A DNA stretch of 64,000 nt from Pseudomonas rustica (GTDB taxonomy: Bacteria; Pseudomonadota; Gammaproteobacteria; Pseudomonadales; Pseudomonadaceae), in NCBI RefSeq assembly GCF_018336155.1, contig NZ_JAGYHF010000006.1:248001-312000 (forward strand). The letters are read 5' to 3'. How positions within the stretch are numbered: position 1 is the first letter of the stretch; the number at the start of each line of letters is the position of its first letter. Under the pieces are notes generated by a model. It was given only the letters and a program-made list of their open reading frames with translations, ran no database searches and had not been told where the DNA came from. The translations under genes and the position numbers were made by a program. This document shows positions 52,554 through 61,933 of the stretch, in pieces.

Positions 52554-52990
52554 TGGCGCTGCGTCTGATTCTCGGCTTCGACTACGGCACCAAACAGATC
52601 GGCGTCGCGGTCGGCCAGGTCATTACCGGCCAGGCCCGCGAGCTGTGCACACTGAAAGCGCAAAACGGCATTCCCGACTGGAATCAGGTGGAAGCGCTGT
52701 TCAAGGAATGGAAACCCGACGCCGTGGTCGTCGGCCTGCCGCTGAACATGGACGGCACGCCGAGCGAAATGTGCCTGCGCGCGGAGAAATTCGCCCGCCG
52801 CCTCAATGGCCGCTTCAATGTGCCCTTCTATACCCACGACGAACGCCTGACCACTTTTGAGGCCAAGGGCGAGCGCCTGGTGCGCGGCGGCCAGAAAGGC
52901 AGTTACCGCGACAACCCGGTGGACGCCATCGCTGCCGCGCTGCTGTTGCAGGGCTGGCTCGATGAAAACACTGCATTGTTTGAATCCTGA
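52553..52990 (+). CDS. ruvX: RuvX (YqgF) RNase H-like nuclease
   Basis: This 145-residue RNase H-fold nuclease is proposed to act as a Holliday junction resolvase and in 16S pre-rRNA 5'-end processing. The first catalytic Asp is in LGFDYGTKQIGVAVG, with VVGLPLNMDGTPSE, HDERLTTFEA and DNPVDAIAAALLLQGWL following. It starts within the algH stop (TGATG), so the two are coupled, and it is followed by a small terminator. Confidence 0.95.
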   Translation: MALRLILGFDYGTKQIGVAVGQVITGQARELCTLKAQNGIPDWNQVEALFKEWKPDAVVVGLPLNMDGTPSEMCLRAEKFARRLNGRFNVPFYTHDERLTTFEAKGERLVRGGQKGSYRDNPVDAIAAALLLQGWLDENTALFES

Positions 52991-52991
52991 C

Positions 52992-53014
52992 AAGCGCTTC
53001 GGCGCTTTTCTTTT
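52992..53014 (+). terminator. small terminator/attenuator between ruvX and pyrR
   Basis: aagcgc-ttcg-gcgctt followed by ttctttt: a six-base-pair stem with the very stable UUCG tetraloop and a U-rich tail, two bases after the ruvX stop. It would end algH-ruvX messages, or partly attenuate read-through into pyrR. Confidence 0.7.
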
Positions 53015-53070
53015 GAGTGAAAAACCGAGTCGTGTCCAAGGATCCGACTCGCCCCCAACAAGGAGCAACC

Positions 53071-53577
53071 ATGAGCCTGCCAAATCCCGCCGATCTGATC
53101 AGTCAGATGGCGACCCGCCTCAAGGCGCACCTTGCCCAGCGTGACATCACTGAACCGCGCTACATCGGCATCCGCACCGGCGGCATCTGGGTCGCGCAGG
53201 CCTTGCTCAAGGAATTGGGCAGCGACGCGCCACTGGGCACGCTGGACGTGTCCTTCTACCGCGACGACTTCAGCCAGAACGGCCTGCACCCACAAGTGCG
53301 CCCGTCCGCCCTGCCCTTCGAGATCGAAGGCCAGCATCTGGTGCTGATCGACGACGTACTGATGAGCGGCCGCACCATCCGCGCCGCCCTCAATGAATTG
53401 TTCGACTACGGCCGCCCGGCCAGCGTGACCCTGGTCTGCCTGCTGGATCTGGACGCTGGTGAGCTGCCGATCCGCCCGAACGTGGTCGGCGCGACACTGT
53501 CGCTGGCCGCTCACGAACGGGTGAAGCTGTCCGGCCCCGAGCCGTTGACGCTCGAACTGCAAGACATGTCCCTTTAA
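53071..53577 (+). CDS. pyrR: PyrR bifunctional uracil phosphoribosyltransferase / regulator
   Basis: This 168-residue phosphoribosyltransferase-fold protein has the PRPP loop in [18 protein letters not shown] (about residues 90-107). PyrR proteins have weak uracil phosphoribosyltransferase activity and regulate pyr genes in many bacteria. AAGGAG precedes ATG 53071. It is 27 bases upstream of pyrB, in the conserved order pyrR-pyrB-pyrC'. Confidence 0.95.
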   Translation: MSLPNPADLISQMATRLKAHLAQRDITEPRYIGIRTGGIWVAQALLKELGSDAPLGTLDVSFYRDDFSQNGLHPQVRPSALPFEIEGQHLVLIDDVLMSGRTIRAALNELFDYGRPASVTLVCLLDLDAGELPIRPNVVGATLSLAAHERVKLSGPEPLTLELQDMSL

Positions 53578-53604
53578 TCCGCCCTATTGAGAGTCCCCTT
53601 CGCG

Positions 53605-54609
53605 ATGACGCCTCTAGATACCAAGCGCCCGCTGCAGCTCAATGATCAGGGCCAGCTGCGCCACTTCCTCTCGCTCGACGGCCTGCGCCGCGAGTTGCTG
53701 ACGGAAATCCTCGACACTGCCGACTCGTTCCTCGAAGTCGGTGCCCGGGCGGTGAAGAAAGTCCCGTTGCTGCGCGGCAAGACCGTGTGCAACGTGTTCT
53801 TCGAAAACTCCACGCGCACCCGCACCACCTTCGAACTGGCGGCCCAGCGGCTGTCGGCGGACGTGATCACCCTGAACGTATCGACCTCGTCGGCGAGCAA
53901 GGGTGAAACGCTACTCGACACCCTGCGCAACCTCGAAGCCATGGCCGCCGACATGTTCGTCGTGCGCCACGGTGATTCCGGTGCCGCGCACTTCATCGCC
54001 GAACACGTATGCCCGCAAGTGGCGATCATCAACGGCGGCGACGGCCGTCACGCGCACCCGACGCAGGGCATGCTCGACATGCTCACCATTCGTCGGCACA
54101 AGGGCGGCTTTGAAAACCTCTCGGTGGCCATCGTCGGCGACATCCTGCACTCGCGGGTCGCGCGCTCGAACATGCTCGCCCTGAAAACCCTCGGTTGTCC
54201 GGACATCCGTGTGATCGCGCCGAAAACCCTCCTGCCGATCGGCATCGAGCAATACGGCGTGAAGGTCTACACCGACATGACCGAAGGCCTGAAAGACGTC
54301 GACGTGGTGATCATGTTGCGCCTGCAGCGTGAACGCATGACCGGCGGCCTGCTGCCGAGCGAAGGCGAGTTCTACCGCCTGTTCGGCCTGACCACCGCGC
54401 GTCTGGCCGGGGCCAAACCCGATTGCATCGTCATGCACCCGGGGCCGATCAACCGTGGCGTGGAAATCGAGTCAGCAGTGGCCGACGGCCCGCACTCGGT
54501 GATCCTCAATCAGGTCACCTACGGCATCGCAATTCGTATGGCTGTGCTGTCCATGGCCATGAGCGGACAAACCGCGCAGCGTCAATTCGAGCAGGAGAAC
54601 GCCCAGTGA
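53605..54609 (+). CDS. pyrB: aspartate carbamoyltransferase catalytic subunit
   Basis: This 334-residue enzyme makes carbamoyl-aspartate, the second step of pyrimidine synthesis. Carbamoyl phosphate site [15 protein letters not shown], substrate residues in [18 protein letters not shown] and [14 protein letters not shown] are all present. The long N-terminal extension before LSLDGL is typical of the Pseudomonas class A enzyme, in which it holds regulatory contacts. Start ATG 53605 matches the P. aeruginosa length. It overlaps the next gene by four bases. Confidence 0.97.
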   Translation: MTPLDTKRPLQLNDQGQLRHFLSLDGLRRELLTEILDTADSFLEVGARAVKKVPLLRGKTVCNVFFENSTRTRTTFELAAQRLSADVITLNVSTSSASKGETLLDTLRNLEAMAADMFVVRHGDSGAAHFIAEHVCPQVAIINGGDGRHAHPTQGMLDMLTIRRHKGGFENLSVAIVGDILHSRVARSNMLALKTLGCPDIRVIAPKTLLPIGIEQYGVKVYTDMTEGLKDVDVVIMLRLQRERMTGGLLPSEGEFYRLFGLTTARLAGAKPDCIVMHPGPINRGVEIESAVADGPHSVILNQVTYGIAIRMAVLSMAMSGQTAQRQFEQENAQ

Positions 54610-55877
54610 AGCTCAGCATTCTCGGCGCACGCGTCATCGATCCAAGCAGCGGCCTGGATCAAATCACCGACATTCACGTTGAAGCCTGCAAGATCGTCGC
54701 CCTCGGCGCCGCTCCAGCGGGTTTCACGGCAGTAGAAACCATCGACGCCCAAGGCCTCGTCGCAGCCCCGGGCCTCGTCGACCTGAACGTGGCCCTGCGC
54801 GAGCCGGGTTACAGCCGCAAAGGCTCGATCATCAGCGAAACCCGCGCCGCCGCTGCCGGTGGCGTGACCAGCCTGTGTTGCCCGCCGAAAACCAAACCGG
54901 TGCTCGACACCTCCGCCGTGGCCGAGCTGATCCTCGACCGCGCCCGCGAAGCCGGCAACACCAAGGTGTTCCCGATTGGCGCGTTGAGCAAAGGTCTGGA
55001 CGGCGAGCAACTGGCTGAACTGGTGGCGCTGCGCGACGCCGGTTGTGTGGCGTTCGGCAACGGTCTGGAGAGCTTTCGCAATACCCGCACGCTGTGCCGG
55101 GCGCTGGAATATGCGGCGACGTTTGATCTGACGGTGATTTTCAACTCGCAGGATCATGATCTGGCCGAAGGTGGTTTGGCTCACGAAGGCGCGGTGGCCA
55201 GCTTCCTCGGTCTGCCGGGGATTCCGGAAACCGCTGAGACTGTGGCGCTGGCTCGCGATCTGCTGCTGGTCGAGCAATCCGGCGTGCGTGCGCACTTCAG
55301 CCAGTTGACCAGCGCGCGCGGCGTCGCCCTGATCGCTCAGGCGCAGGCCCGTGGTTTGAAGGTGACGGCGGATGTCGCGCTGTATCAGCTGATTCTGACC
55401 GACGAAGCGCTGATCGACTTCAGCAGCCTCTATCATGTGCAACCGCCACTGCGTACCCGCGCCGACCGCGACGGTCTGCGTGAAGCGGTGAAATCCGGGG
55501 TGATCTCGGCGATTTCCAGCCATCACCAGCCACACGAACGTGACGCCAAACTGGCACCGTTCGGCGCGACCGAGCCGGGCATCAGCAGCGTTGAGTTGTT
55601 GCTGCCATTGGCGATGACGCTGGTGGAGGATGGTTTGCTGGATCTGCCGACCTTGCTCGCACGTCTGAGCGCAGGCCCGGCTGAGGCGTTGCGCCTGCCG
55701 GCGGGCAAGCTAGCGGTGGGTGGGGCGGCGGATATCGTGCTGTTCGACCCGCAGGCATCGACGGTGGCCGGTGAGAACTGGCTGTCGAAGGGCGAGAACT
55801 GCCCGTTCCTGGGGCACAGTCTGCCGGGTGTGGTTCGCTATACGCTGGTGGATGGGCGGATTAGCCACCAGGCTTGA
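54606..55877 (+). CDS. pyrC': inactive dihydroorotase-like subunit PyrC'
   Basis: This 423-residue dihydroorotase homologue is a structural partner of PyrB in the Pseudomonas dodecameric complex. The metal-binding motif of active enzymes (VDLHVHLREPG) reads [11 protein letters not shown] (about residues 59-69), so both metal-binding His are gone. Other catalytic positions are also eroded ([17 protein letters not shown] remains). Start GTG 54606 overlaps the pyrB stop as GTGA. Real dihydroorotase activity must come from another gene. Confidence 0.95.
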   Translation: MKLSILGARVIDPSSGLDQITDIHVEACKIVALGAAPAGFTAVETIDAQGLVAAPGLVDLNVALREPGYSRKGSIISETRAAAAGGVTSLCCPPKTKPVLDTSAVAELILDRAREAGNTKVFPIGALSKGLDGEQLAELVALRDAGCVAFGNGLESFRNTRTLCRALEYAATFDLTVIFNSQDHDLAEGGLAHEGAVASFLGLPGIPETAETVALARDLLLVEQSGVRAHFSQLTSARGVALIAQAQARGLKVTADVALYQLILTDEALIDFSSLYHVQPPLRTRADRDGLREAVKSGVISAISSHHQPHERDAKLAPFGATEPGISSVELLLPLAMTLVEDGLLDLPTLLARLSAGPAEALRLPAGKLAVGGAADIVLFDPQASTVAGENWLSKGENCPFLGHSLPGVVRYTLVDGRISHQA

Positions 55878-55890
55878 TGCTGAGGGATCT

Positions 55891-56022
55891 TGTGGCGAGG
55901 GGATTTATCCCCGTTCGGCTGCGAAGCAGTCGCGAAGCTATTGCACGCGGTGGATCATCTCCACCGCGTTCTCAGATTCAGGGCCGCTTCGCAGCCCAAC
56001 GGGGATAAATCCCCTCGCCACA
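55891..56022. repeat. inverted repeat pair (tgtggcgaggggatttatcccc family)
   Basis: Same family as at 26004. The centre has an extra hairpin (acgcggtggatcatctccaccgcgt). It separates the convergent pyrC' and TM2 genes, ending 3 bases before the TM2 gene's stop. Confidence 0.9.
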
Positions 56023-56024
56023 GG

Positions 56025-56456
56025 TTATTGGAAAGCGCCGCGATTCTGCGCGTTACGCACCGAGACCTGATCATTCAGCGTCCAGAAGTCATACAGCACG
56101 CCAATAAAGAACAACCCGCCCGTGAGCAGATACACCAGCCCGCTGATCCATTTCCCCTGATACATCCGGTGTACGCCGAATACCCCGAGGAACGTCAGCA
56201 GAATCCACGCGACGTTGTATTCGATCGGCCCTGCGGTAAAACGCAGATCCGCCTCACGATCCATCGCCGGGATCAGGAACAGGTCGATCAGCCAGCCGAT
56301 GCCGAGCAAACCGAAGGTGAAAAACCAGATCGTCCCGGTCACCGGTTTGCCGTAATAGAAGCGGTGAGCGCCGGTGAAGCCAAGAATCCACAGCAGATAA
56401 CCGATCACCTTGCTGTGCGTGTCCTGCGGTTGAGCAACCTGCTGATAGCGGTTCAT
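56025..56456 (-). CDS. TM2-domain membrane protein
   Basis: This 143-residue inner-membrane protein is built from two TM2-like halves: GYLLWILGFTGAHRFYYGK with a following helix pair, and AWILLTFLGVFGVHRMYQGK with another. Each half has the G-x-x-G-x-H-R/F-Y loop of the TM2 family and a following LIDLFLIP or LYDFWTLN. Function of the family in bacteria is unknown. ATG 56456 has GAGG at good spacing. Confidence 0.87.
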   Translation of the reverse strand: MNRYQQVAQPQDTHSKVIGYLLWILGFTGAHRFYYGKPVTGTIWFFTFGLLGIGWLIDLFLIPAMDREADLRFTAGPIEYNVAWILLTFLGVFGVHRMYQGKWISGLVYLLTGGLFFIGVLYDFWTLNDQVSVRNAQNRGAFQ

Positions 56457-56666
56457 GAATGACCTCATTTGCCTCGATAGATAAATATTTTCTGCATCTT
56501 TGTGACTTTTTTGTGTCGAGCCGACAAGTGGCTCTTCACTGTTACACATTGCGCAAAGCCTTGTGGGGCTTGGGTTCTGTCCGACAATTGAGTCAATTTG
56601 CCGCTTGTTGAACGAAATTGACCACCGGGTTGAATCGACCAACGGCCTCGGAAGGGACAAAAAAGC

Positions 56667-56675
56667 TGTTATAAA
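56667..56675 (+). promoter_or_regulatory. possible extended -10 promoter for the NlpC/P60 gene
   Basis: TGTTATAAA (TG-n-TATAAA) lies 32 bases before the start codon of the hydrolase gene. No good -35 is visible. Confidence 0.4.
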
Positions 56676-56706
56676 GTTGCGCGCTACCACTTAAGAGCCA
56701 CGCCTA

Positions 56707-57330
56707 ATGCGACCATTTTTCAAGACATGGCTAACCATCTGCCTATTAATGCCACTGGCCGCCCACGCCACCAATCGTGAGCAACGTCTTCCTAACGTTA
56801 ACGGCTTTACCCCTAAATCCCATGCTTCGGCTCCTTCGAGCAAAAGCAGCAAAAGCAAAACCACCACGCTGAGCAGCAAGAACCACAGCAAGCTGGTGCC
56901 ACCGATGGCGAGCAAGGAAAGCAGTAACGTGCTCAGCCGCGCTGTAAACGTCCTCGGTACACCTTATCGTTGGGGCGGCAGCAGCCCAAGTAAAGGCTTC
57001 GATTGCAGCGGTCTGGTGAAATACGCGTTTAACGACGCCACATTCGACCTGCCACGCACTTCCAACGCCATGGCCAGCGGTCATGGGGTGAAAGTCGAGC
57101 GCAACGATCTCAAGCCCGGTGACCTGATCTTTTTCAACATCAAGAGCCGTCGAGTCAACCACGTTGCCATCTACCTGGGCAATGATCGCTTTATCCATGC
57201 GCCGCGTCGTGGCAAGTCGGTGAGCATCGATACGCTGAACAAGCCGTATTGGGAAAAGCATTACGTCGTCGCCAAGCGCGTATTGCCTAATGAACCGGCC
57301 AGCAAGCAATTGCGCGTTGTTCAGCGCTGA
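56707..57330 (+). CDS. exported NlpC/P60 (C40) peptidoglycan hydrolase
   Basis: This 207-residue protein has a signal peptide (MRPFFKTWLTICLLMPLAAHA), a Ser/Lys-rich linker (SAPSSKSSKSKTTTLSSK) and a C40 domain. The catalytic Cys is in FDCSGLVKYAF, the His in VNHVAIYLGNDRFIHAP, with GTPYRWGGSSPSKG before them. Such enzymes cut D-Glu-mDAP bonds in peptidoglycan peptides. The linker may bind the wall. A strong terminator follows. Confidence 0.92.
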   Translation: MRPFFKTWLTICLLMPLAAHATNREQRLPNVNGFTPKSHASAPSSKSSKSKTTTLSSKNHSKLVPPMASKESSNVLSRAVNVLGTPYRWGGSSPSKGFDCSGLVKYAFNDATFDLPRTSNAMASGHGVKVERNDLKPGDLIFFNIKSRRVNHVAIYLGNDRFIHAPRRGKSVSIDTLNKPYWEKHYVVAKRVLPNEPASKQLRVVQR

Positions 57331-57358
57331 TCTGATTCAGCTTTAAACGCGACATACA

Positions 57359-57394
57359 AAAACGCCCCGATCATTGCTGATCGGGGCGTTTTTT
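57359..57394 (+). terminator. bidirectional terminator between the C40 gene and rpoH
   Basis: A 13-bp perfect stem (aacgccccgatca / tgatcggggcgtt) with a 4-base loop, A-run before and T6 after. It can end both convergent transcripts. Confidence 0.9.
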
Positions 57395-57410
57395 ATTGCC
57401 TGTTCGCCGG

Positions 57411-58265
57411 TTACGCAGCGATCGACAACTTGAGCTTGTTCATCGCGCTCTTCTCGAGCTGACGGATACGCTCAGCCGACACGTTGTACTTCTGCGCCAG
57501 GTCGTGCAGCGTGGCTTTCTCTTCTGCCAGCCAGCGCTGGTAGAGGATGTCACGGCTGCGTTCGTCCAGCACTTCGAGTGCTTCGTGCAGGTTGTTGTTG
57601 GAGTTGTCGCTCCAGTCGGCATCTTCCAGTTGACGCGCCGGGTCGTACCGGTGGTCTTCCAGATAGTTGGCCGGCGACTGGAAAGCGCTGTCGTCATCGG
57701 CTTCAGCAGCCGGGTCGAAGGCCATGTCATGGCCGGTCAGGCGACTTTCCATCTCGCGCACTTCACGCGGTTCCACGCCGAGGCTTTCCGCCACACGGTG
57801 GACTTCCTCGTTGTTCAGCCACGCCAGACGTTTCTTCTGGCTGCGCAGGTTGAAGAACAGCTTGCGCTGGGCCTTGGTGGTCGCGACTTTCACAATGCGC
57901 CAGTTGCGCAGGATGAACTCGTGAATTTCCGCCTTGATCCAGTGCACGGCGAACGACACCAGACGCACACCCATTTCCGGGTTGAAGCGCTTGACCGCCT
58001 TCATCAGGCCGACGTTACCTTCCTGGATCAGGTCAGCCTGAGCCAGACCGTAGCCGGAATAGCTACGGGCAATGTGTACGACAAAACGCAGGTGGGCGAG
58101 CACCATCTGCCGAGCCGCCCCCAAATCCTGCTCATAGTAGAGACTCTCGGCCAGTTCACGCTCCTGCTCCGGCGTCAGCAATGGAATGCTGTTGACGGTG
58201 TGCACGTAAGCTTCCAGGTTCGCACCCGGAACCAACGCATACGCAGGTTGCAAAGAATTGGTCAT
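57411..58265 (-). CDS. rpoH: heat-shock sigma factor RpoH (sigma 32)
   Basis: This 284-residue sigma factor directs RNA polymerase to heat-shock promoters. Region 2 is readable in [20 protein letters not shown] and [20 protein letters not shown], the RpoH box in [15 protein letters not shown], and region 4 in [20 protein letters not shown]. Length equals that of P. aeruginosa. Start ATG 58265 ([14 protein letters not shown]). It is downstream of ftsX with a 115-base gap, as in most gammaproteobacteria. Confidence 0.97.
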   Translation of the reverse strand: MTNSLQPAYALVPGANLEAYVHTVNSIPLLTPEQERELAESLYYEQDLGAARQMVLAHLRFVVHIARSYSGYGLAQADLIQEGNVGLMKAVKRFNPEMGVRLVSFAVHWIKAEIHEFILRNWRIVKVATTKAQRKLFFNLRSQKKRLAWLNNEEVHRVAESLGVEPREVREMESRLTGHDMAFDPAAEADDDSAFQSPANYLEDHRYDPARQLEDADWSDNSNNNLHEALEVLDERSRDILYQRWLAEEKATLHDLAQKYNVSAERIRQLEKSAMNKLKLSIAA

Positions 58266-58380
58266 ACGAAAAAACCTCCGACTTACATACTCGTGCTTCT
58301 CAGCACTGCGAAAAATTGACCGGGAATTCAAACGAGAGTTCCCATAAAAACCGCGAGGTCAATCACGCGCAAAAAAGATT

Positions 58381-59406
58381 CTACTTCGGCGCCAGCTCCC
58401 TGAGATGACGTGCGACTGCAATCCATGCACCGATATAACCCAACAGCACCGCGCCAAGCAAGAGCGACAGACCGTCGGCTACTGGCACGCCGGCCAGTGC
58501 GAAATCACTGCCGTACAACCCGGCCAGCCCAACCACCGCATCGTTCAGCCAGTTCAGGCCGAACGCCAATACACCCCAGGACAACAGCCCCGCACCGAAG
58601 CCATACAACGCGCCCATATAGAGGAAGGGGCGTCGCACATAACTGTCAGTGCCGCCGACGAGTTTAATCACTTCTATCTCGGTGCGGCGGTTTTCAATAT
58701 GAAGACGAATGGTATTGCCTATCACCAAAAGTAATGCAGAAACCAGCAACACCGTCAGACCGAAGACAAAACGATCGCCAAGCTTGAGGATGGCGGCCAG
58801 ACGCTCGACCCAGACTAGATCAAGTTGCGCCTGTTGTACCTTGGGCAGCTCGGAAAGTTTTTGTCTTAATGCTTCCAGGGTTGGCTTGTCGACTTCGTTC
58901 GGCGTCACCAGCACCACGCCCGGCAATGGGTTCTCAGGCAACTCGCGCAGGGCTTCGCCCAGTCCGGACTGTTGCTGGAATTCTTCCAGCGCCTGATCAC
59001 GGCCGACATATTCAGCATCAGCAACGCCGGGCATGCCTTTGATCTGCTCGCGCAACGACTCGCCCTGCTCCGGGCTCGCGTCGAGTTGCAGATACAACGA
59101 GATCTGCGCCGCACGCTGCCACGATCCACCGAGACGCTCGACGTTGTTCAGCAGCAACGACAAGCCCATTGGCAGGCTCAAGGCCACGGCCATCACCATG
59201 CAGGTGAAGAAGCTGCCGATCGGCTGCTTGCCGAGGCGACGCAGGCTGTCGAGCAGGCTGGCGCGATGGCTTTCGATCCACGCGCGGAACAGCGTGGCGA
59301 AGTCCGGGCCATCGTCATCGTCGTGCTTTTTCTTTTTCTGCGGCTGCGGATCGGCGGCTTTCGGCGCCACGCGCTCGGAAACCTTGGGGCTGCGCGTCGC
59401 ACTCAT
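58381..59406 (-). CDS. ftsX: cell-division ABC transporter-like permease FtsX
   Basis: This 341-residue inner-membrane protein pairs with FtsE at the septum and activates peptidoglycan hydrolases. The N-terminal tail is basic and acidic (QPQKKKKHDDDDGPD), then a first helix (FFTCMVMAVALSLPMGLSLL), a large periplasmic loop with GVADAEYVGRDQALEEFQQQ, and three C-terminal helices. It overlaps ftsE by four bases. Confidence 0.95.
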   Translation of the reverse strand: MSATRSPKVSERVAPKAADPQPQKKKKHDDDDGPDFATLFRAWIESHRASLLDSLRRLGKQPIGSFFTCMVMAVALSLPMGLSLLLNNVERLGGSWQRAAQISLYLQLDASPEQGESLREQIKGMPGVADAEYVGRDQALEEFQQQSGLGEALRELPENPLPGVVLVTPNEVDKPTLEALRQKLSELPKVQQAQLDLVWVERLAAILKLGDRFVFGLTVLLVSALLLVIGNTIRLHIENRRTEIEVIKLVGGTDSYVRRPFLYMGALYGFGAGLLSWGVLAFGLNWLNDAVVGLAGLYGSDFALAGVPVADGLSLLLGAVLLGYIGAWIAVARHLRELAPK

Positions 59407-60074
59407 ACTCCGGCCTCCCCGTCGCCGATCAATCGGCCACGTTGCAGGGTCAGCATGCGGTGCCGCATGCGCGCGATCAATGCCAGGTCGTGACTGGCGA
59501 TCAGCACGCTGGTGCCCAGCCGGTTGATGTCTTCGAACACGCCCATGATTTCCGCGGCCAGACGCGGGTCGAGGTTACCGGTCGGTTCGTCCGCCAGCAG
59601 CAAGGCCGGGCGGTGCACGATGGCGCGGGCGATGCCGACGCGCTGTTGCTGACCGGTCGACAGATCGCCTGGGTACAGATCGGTTTTATCCGACAGCGCC
59701 ACACGCTCCAGCGCCGAATCGACACGCTTGGCGATTTCGGCCTTGGACAGCCCGAGAATCTGCAGCGGCAACGCGACATTGTTGAACACCGTGCGATCGA
59801 ACAGCAACTGGTGATTCTGGAACACCACGCCGATCTGCCGGCGCAGGAACGGAATCTGCGCGTTGCTGATGGTGCTCAGGTCTTGCCCGGCCAGCAGCAG
59901 TTTGCCGCTGGTCGGACGTTCCATCGCCAGCAACAGGCGCAACAACGTGGATTTACCGGCACCGGAGTGGCCGGTGACAAACAAGAACTCGCCACGACGG
60001 ACTCGAAAGCTCAGCTCATGCAAGCCGACGTGACCGTTCGGGTAGCGTTTACCGACCTGTTCGAAACGAATCAT
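59403..60074 (-). CDS. ftsE: cell-division ATPase FtsE
   Basis: This 223-residue ABC ATPase is the partner of FtsX. Walker A GHSGAGKST, signature LSTGQQQRVGIARAI and Walker B LLLADEPTGNLD are complete. The ATG overlaps the ftsY stop as ATGA, so ftsY-ftsE-ftsX form a tightly coupled operon. Confidence 0.97.
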   Translation of the reverse strand: MIRFEQVGKRYPNGHVGLHELSFRVRRGEFLFVTGHSGAGKSTLLRLLLAMERPTSGKLLLAGQDLSTISNAQIPFLRRQIGVVFQNHQLLFDRTVFNNVALPLQILGLSKAEIAKRVDSALERVALSDKTDLYPGDLSTGQQQRVGIARAIVHRPALLLADEPTGNLDPRLAAEIMGVFEDINRLGTSVLIASHDLALIARMRHRMLTLQRGRLIGDGEAGV

Positions 60075-61588
60075 GAACGCTCCCGCTCGGCAAAGAGTGC
60101 CTGGACAAAGGGTTCTGCTTCAAAAGTACGCAAGTCGTCGATGCCTTCACCGACGCCGATGTAGCGGATCGGCAGGCCGAACTGCTTGGCCAGGGCGAAA
60201 ATCACCCCGCCCTTGGCAGTACCGTCGAGCTTGGTCAACGCCAGACCGGTCAGTTCGACGGTCTGGTTGAATTGTTTGGCTTGATTGATGGCGTTCTGGC
60301 CAGTACCGGCATCGAGCACCAGCAGCACTTCGTGCGGCGCGTCGGCGTCGAGCTTGCCGATCACCCGGCGAACCTTTTTCAGCTCTTCCATCAGGTTGTC
60401 TTTTGTGTGCAGACGACCGGCGGTATCAGCGATCAACACGTCGATGCCACGGGCCTTGGCGGCTTGCACGGCGTCGAAGATCACCGAGGCGGAGTCGGCG
60501 CCGGTGTGCTGAGCAATCACCGGAATCTTGTTGCGCTCGCCCCAGACCTGCAATTGCTCCACGGCAGCGGCGCGGAAGGTGTCACCGGCGGCGAGCATGA
60601 CTTTCTTGCCTTCCAGTTGCAGCTTCTTCGCCAGTTTGCCGATGGTGGTGGTTTTGCCGGCGCCGTTGACGCCGACCACCAAAATCACGAATGGCTTGTT
60701 CTGCGAGGCGATTTTCAGCGGTTGTTCAACCGGTTTGAGCATCGCGGCCAGTTCGGCCTGCAGGGATTTGTACAGCGCGTCGGCGTCGGCCAGTTCTTTA
60801 CGAGCGACCTTCTGGGTCAGGCGCTGGATGATCTGCGTGGTGGCTTCGACACCAACGTCGGCGGTGAGCAGACGGGTTTCGAGGTCATCGAGCAGATCGT
60901 CGTCAATGGTTTTGCGGCCGAGGAACAGGCTGGCCATGCCCTCGCCGATGCTGGCGCTGGTTTTCGACAGGCCTTGCTTGAGGCGGGCGAAGAAACCGGC
61001 TTTGGTTTCTTCGGTACGCGGGGCTTCGACGGGGGCTTCAGCGACCACTTCAACTGGCGCAACTGGCGCAACTGGCTCAGCGATAACCGGTGCAGGTAAA
61101 GGTGCAGGCTGTTGAACAACCGGCGCAACTGGCTCAACGAATACCGGGGCAACCGGCTCAGCAACCACCGGCGCAGGCTCGACAATCGGCTCAACCACAG
61201 GTGCGGGAGCTACTTCCGGCTCAAACGCGACTGGCGCAGGAATCACCGGCGTAATGTGCGGCGCAGCCTCTTCAACCAACGCCACCGGCTCTTCCGCCAC
61301 CGGCAAGGTCAGCCACGGCTCGGCCGCCGGGGTCAGCGGCAATTCCGCCGCTACTGGCACTTGCGGCTCGGGTTCCGGCTCAACCGGTTGCAACACCGGT
61401 TCGGCAATCGGCAGAACGATCGGTGCCGGCTCTTCTTCTATTACCGGCGCCGGCGCGGGAGCGGGCTCAGGAATCGCGGGCGGCTGTTCGACGACGGGTT
61501 CCTGCGGTTTCTTACGCAGCCATCCGAACAGGCTTTTCTTCTCGCCAGCCGCAGCTGGGGTCTTCTTGTCGTCGTTGGAACCAAACAT
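60071..61588 (-). CDS. ftsY: signal recognition particle receptor FtsY
   Basis: This 505-residue GTPase docks SRP-ribosome complexes at the inner membrane. The C-terminal NG domain carries [10 protein letters not shown] (G1), DTAGR (G3), and TKLDG (G4). The N-terminal A domain of about 195 residues is acidic and full of Pro/Val/Glu repeats ([20 protein letters not shown]), a region known to vary and to help membrane contact. First gene of ftsYEX. Confidence 0.96.
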   Translation of the reverse strand: MFGSNDDKKTPAAAGEKKSLFGWLRKKPQEPVVEQPPAIPEPAPAPAPVIEEEPAPIVLPIAEPVLQPVEPEPEPQVPVAAELPLTPAAEPWLTLPVAEEPVALVEEAAPHITPVIPAPVAFEPEVAPAPVVEPIVEPAPVVAEPVAPVFVEPVAPVVQQPAPLPAPVIAEPVAPVAPVEVVAEAPVEAPRTEETKAGFFARLKQGLSKTSASIGEGMASLFLGRKTIDDDLLDDLETRLLTADVGVEATTQIIQRLTQKVARKELADADALYKSLQAELAAMLKPVEQPLKIASQNKPFVILVVGVNGAGKTTTIGKLAKKLQLEGKKVMLAAGDTFRAAAVEQLQVWGERNKIPVIAQHTGADSASVIFDAVQAAKARGIDVLIADTAGRLHTKDNLMEELKKVRRVIGKLDADAPHEVLLVLDAGTGQNAINQAKQFNQTVELTGLALTKLDGTAKGGVIFALAKQFGLPIRYIGVGEGIDDLRTFEAEPFVQALFAERERS

Positions 61589-61933
61589 GGAGGACGGCTA
61601 TCTCACGGTAGCGACGCGCCATAAGGGCGCCCCGGCAAATAAATATTCGATGCAGAACAGACTGTGTTTCATCCAGCTTGTTCACGCGCAACATTTTGTC
61701 GAGGCGCCAGAGGCACCTCAAAGGTCGATTAATACGAAGGACTGGAACGGCATCTTCGGCGAAAACGCAGAGTTTAGCTGACAAACTCAAAGCTTCTGCC
61801 GGGAACCCATACAACCTATCTACCGATCAGTGGCTTGATAGGCGTGGCCGCCAGTAAAACGGATCAGTATCCTAGCACCCTCTCGCCCGCCGACGCTAAG
61901 ACCAAGCGGGCAGCCCAACAGGTTAAAAAACGA
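61589..61933. other. intergenic region between divergent ftsY and M16 peptidase genes
   Basis: This holds the upstream regions of both divergent genes. A short inverted repeat gagttt-agctgac-aaactc is at 61770-61788. Reading frames here are poor and I see no gene. No promoter with both good boxes was recognised. Confidence 0.5.
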
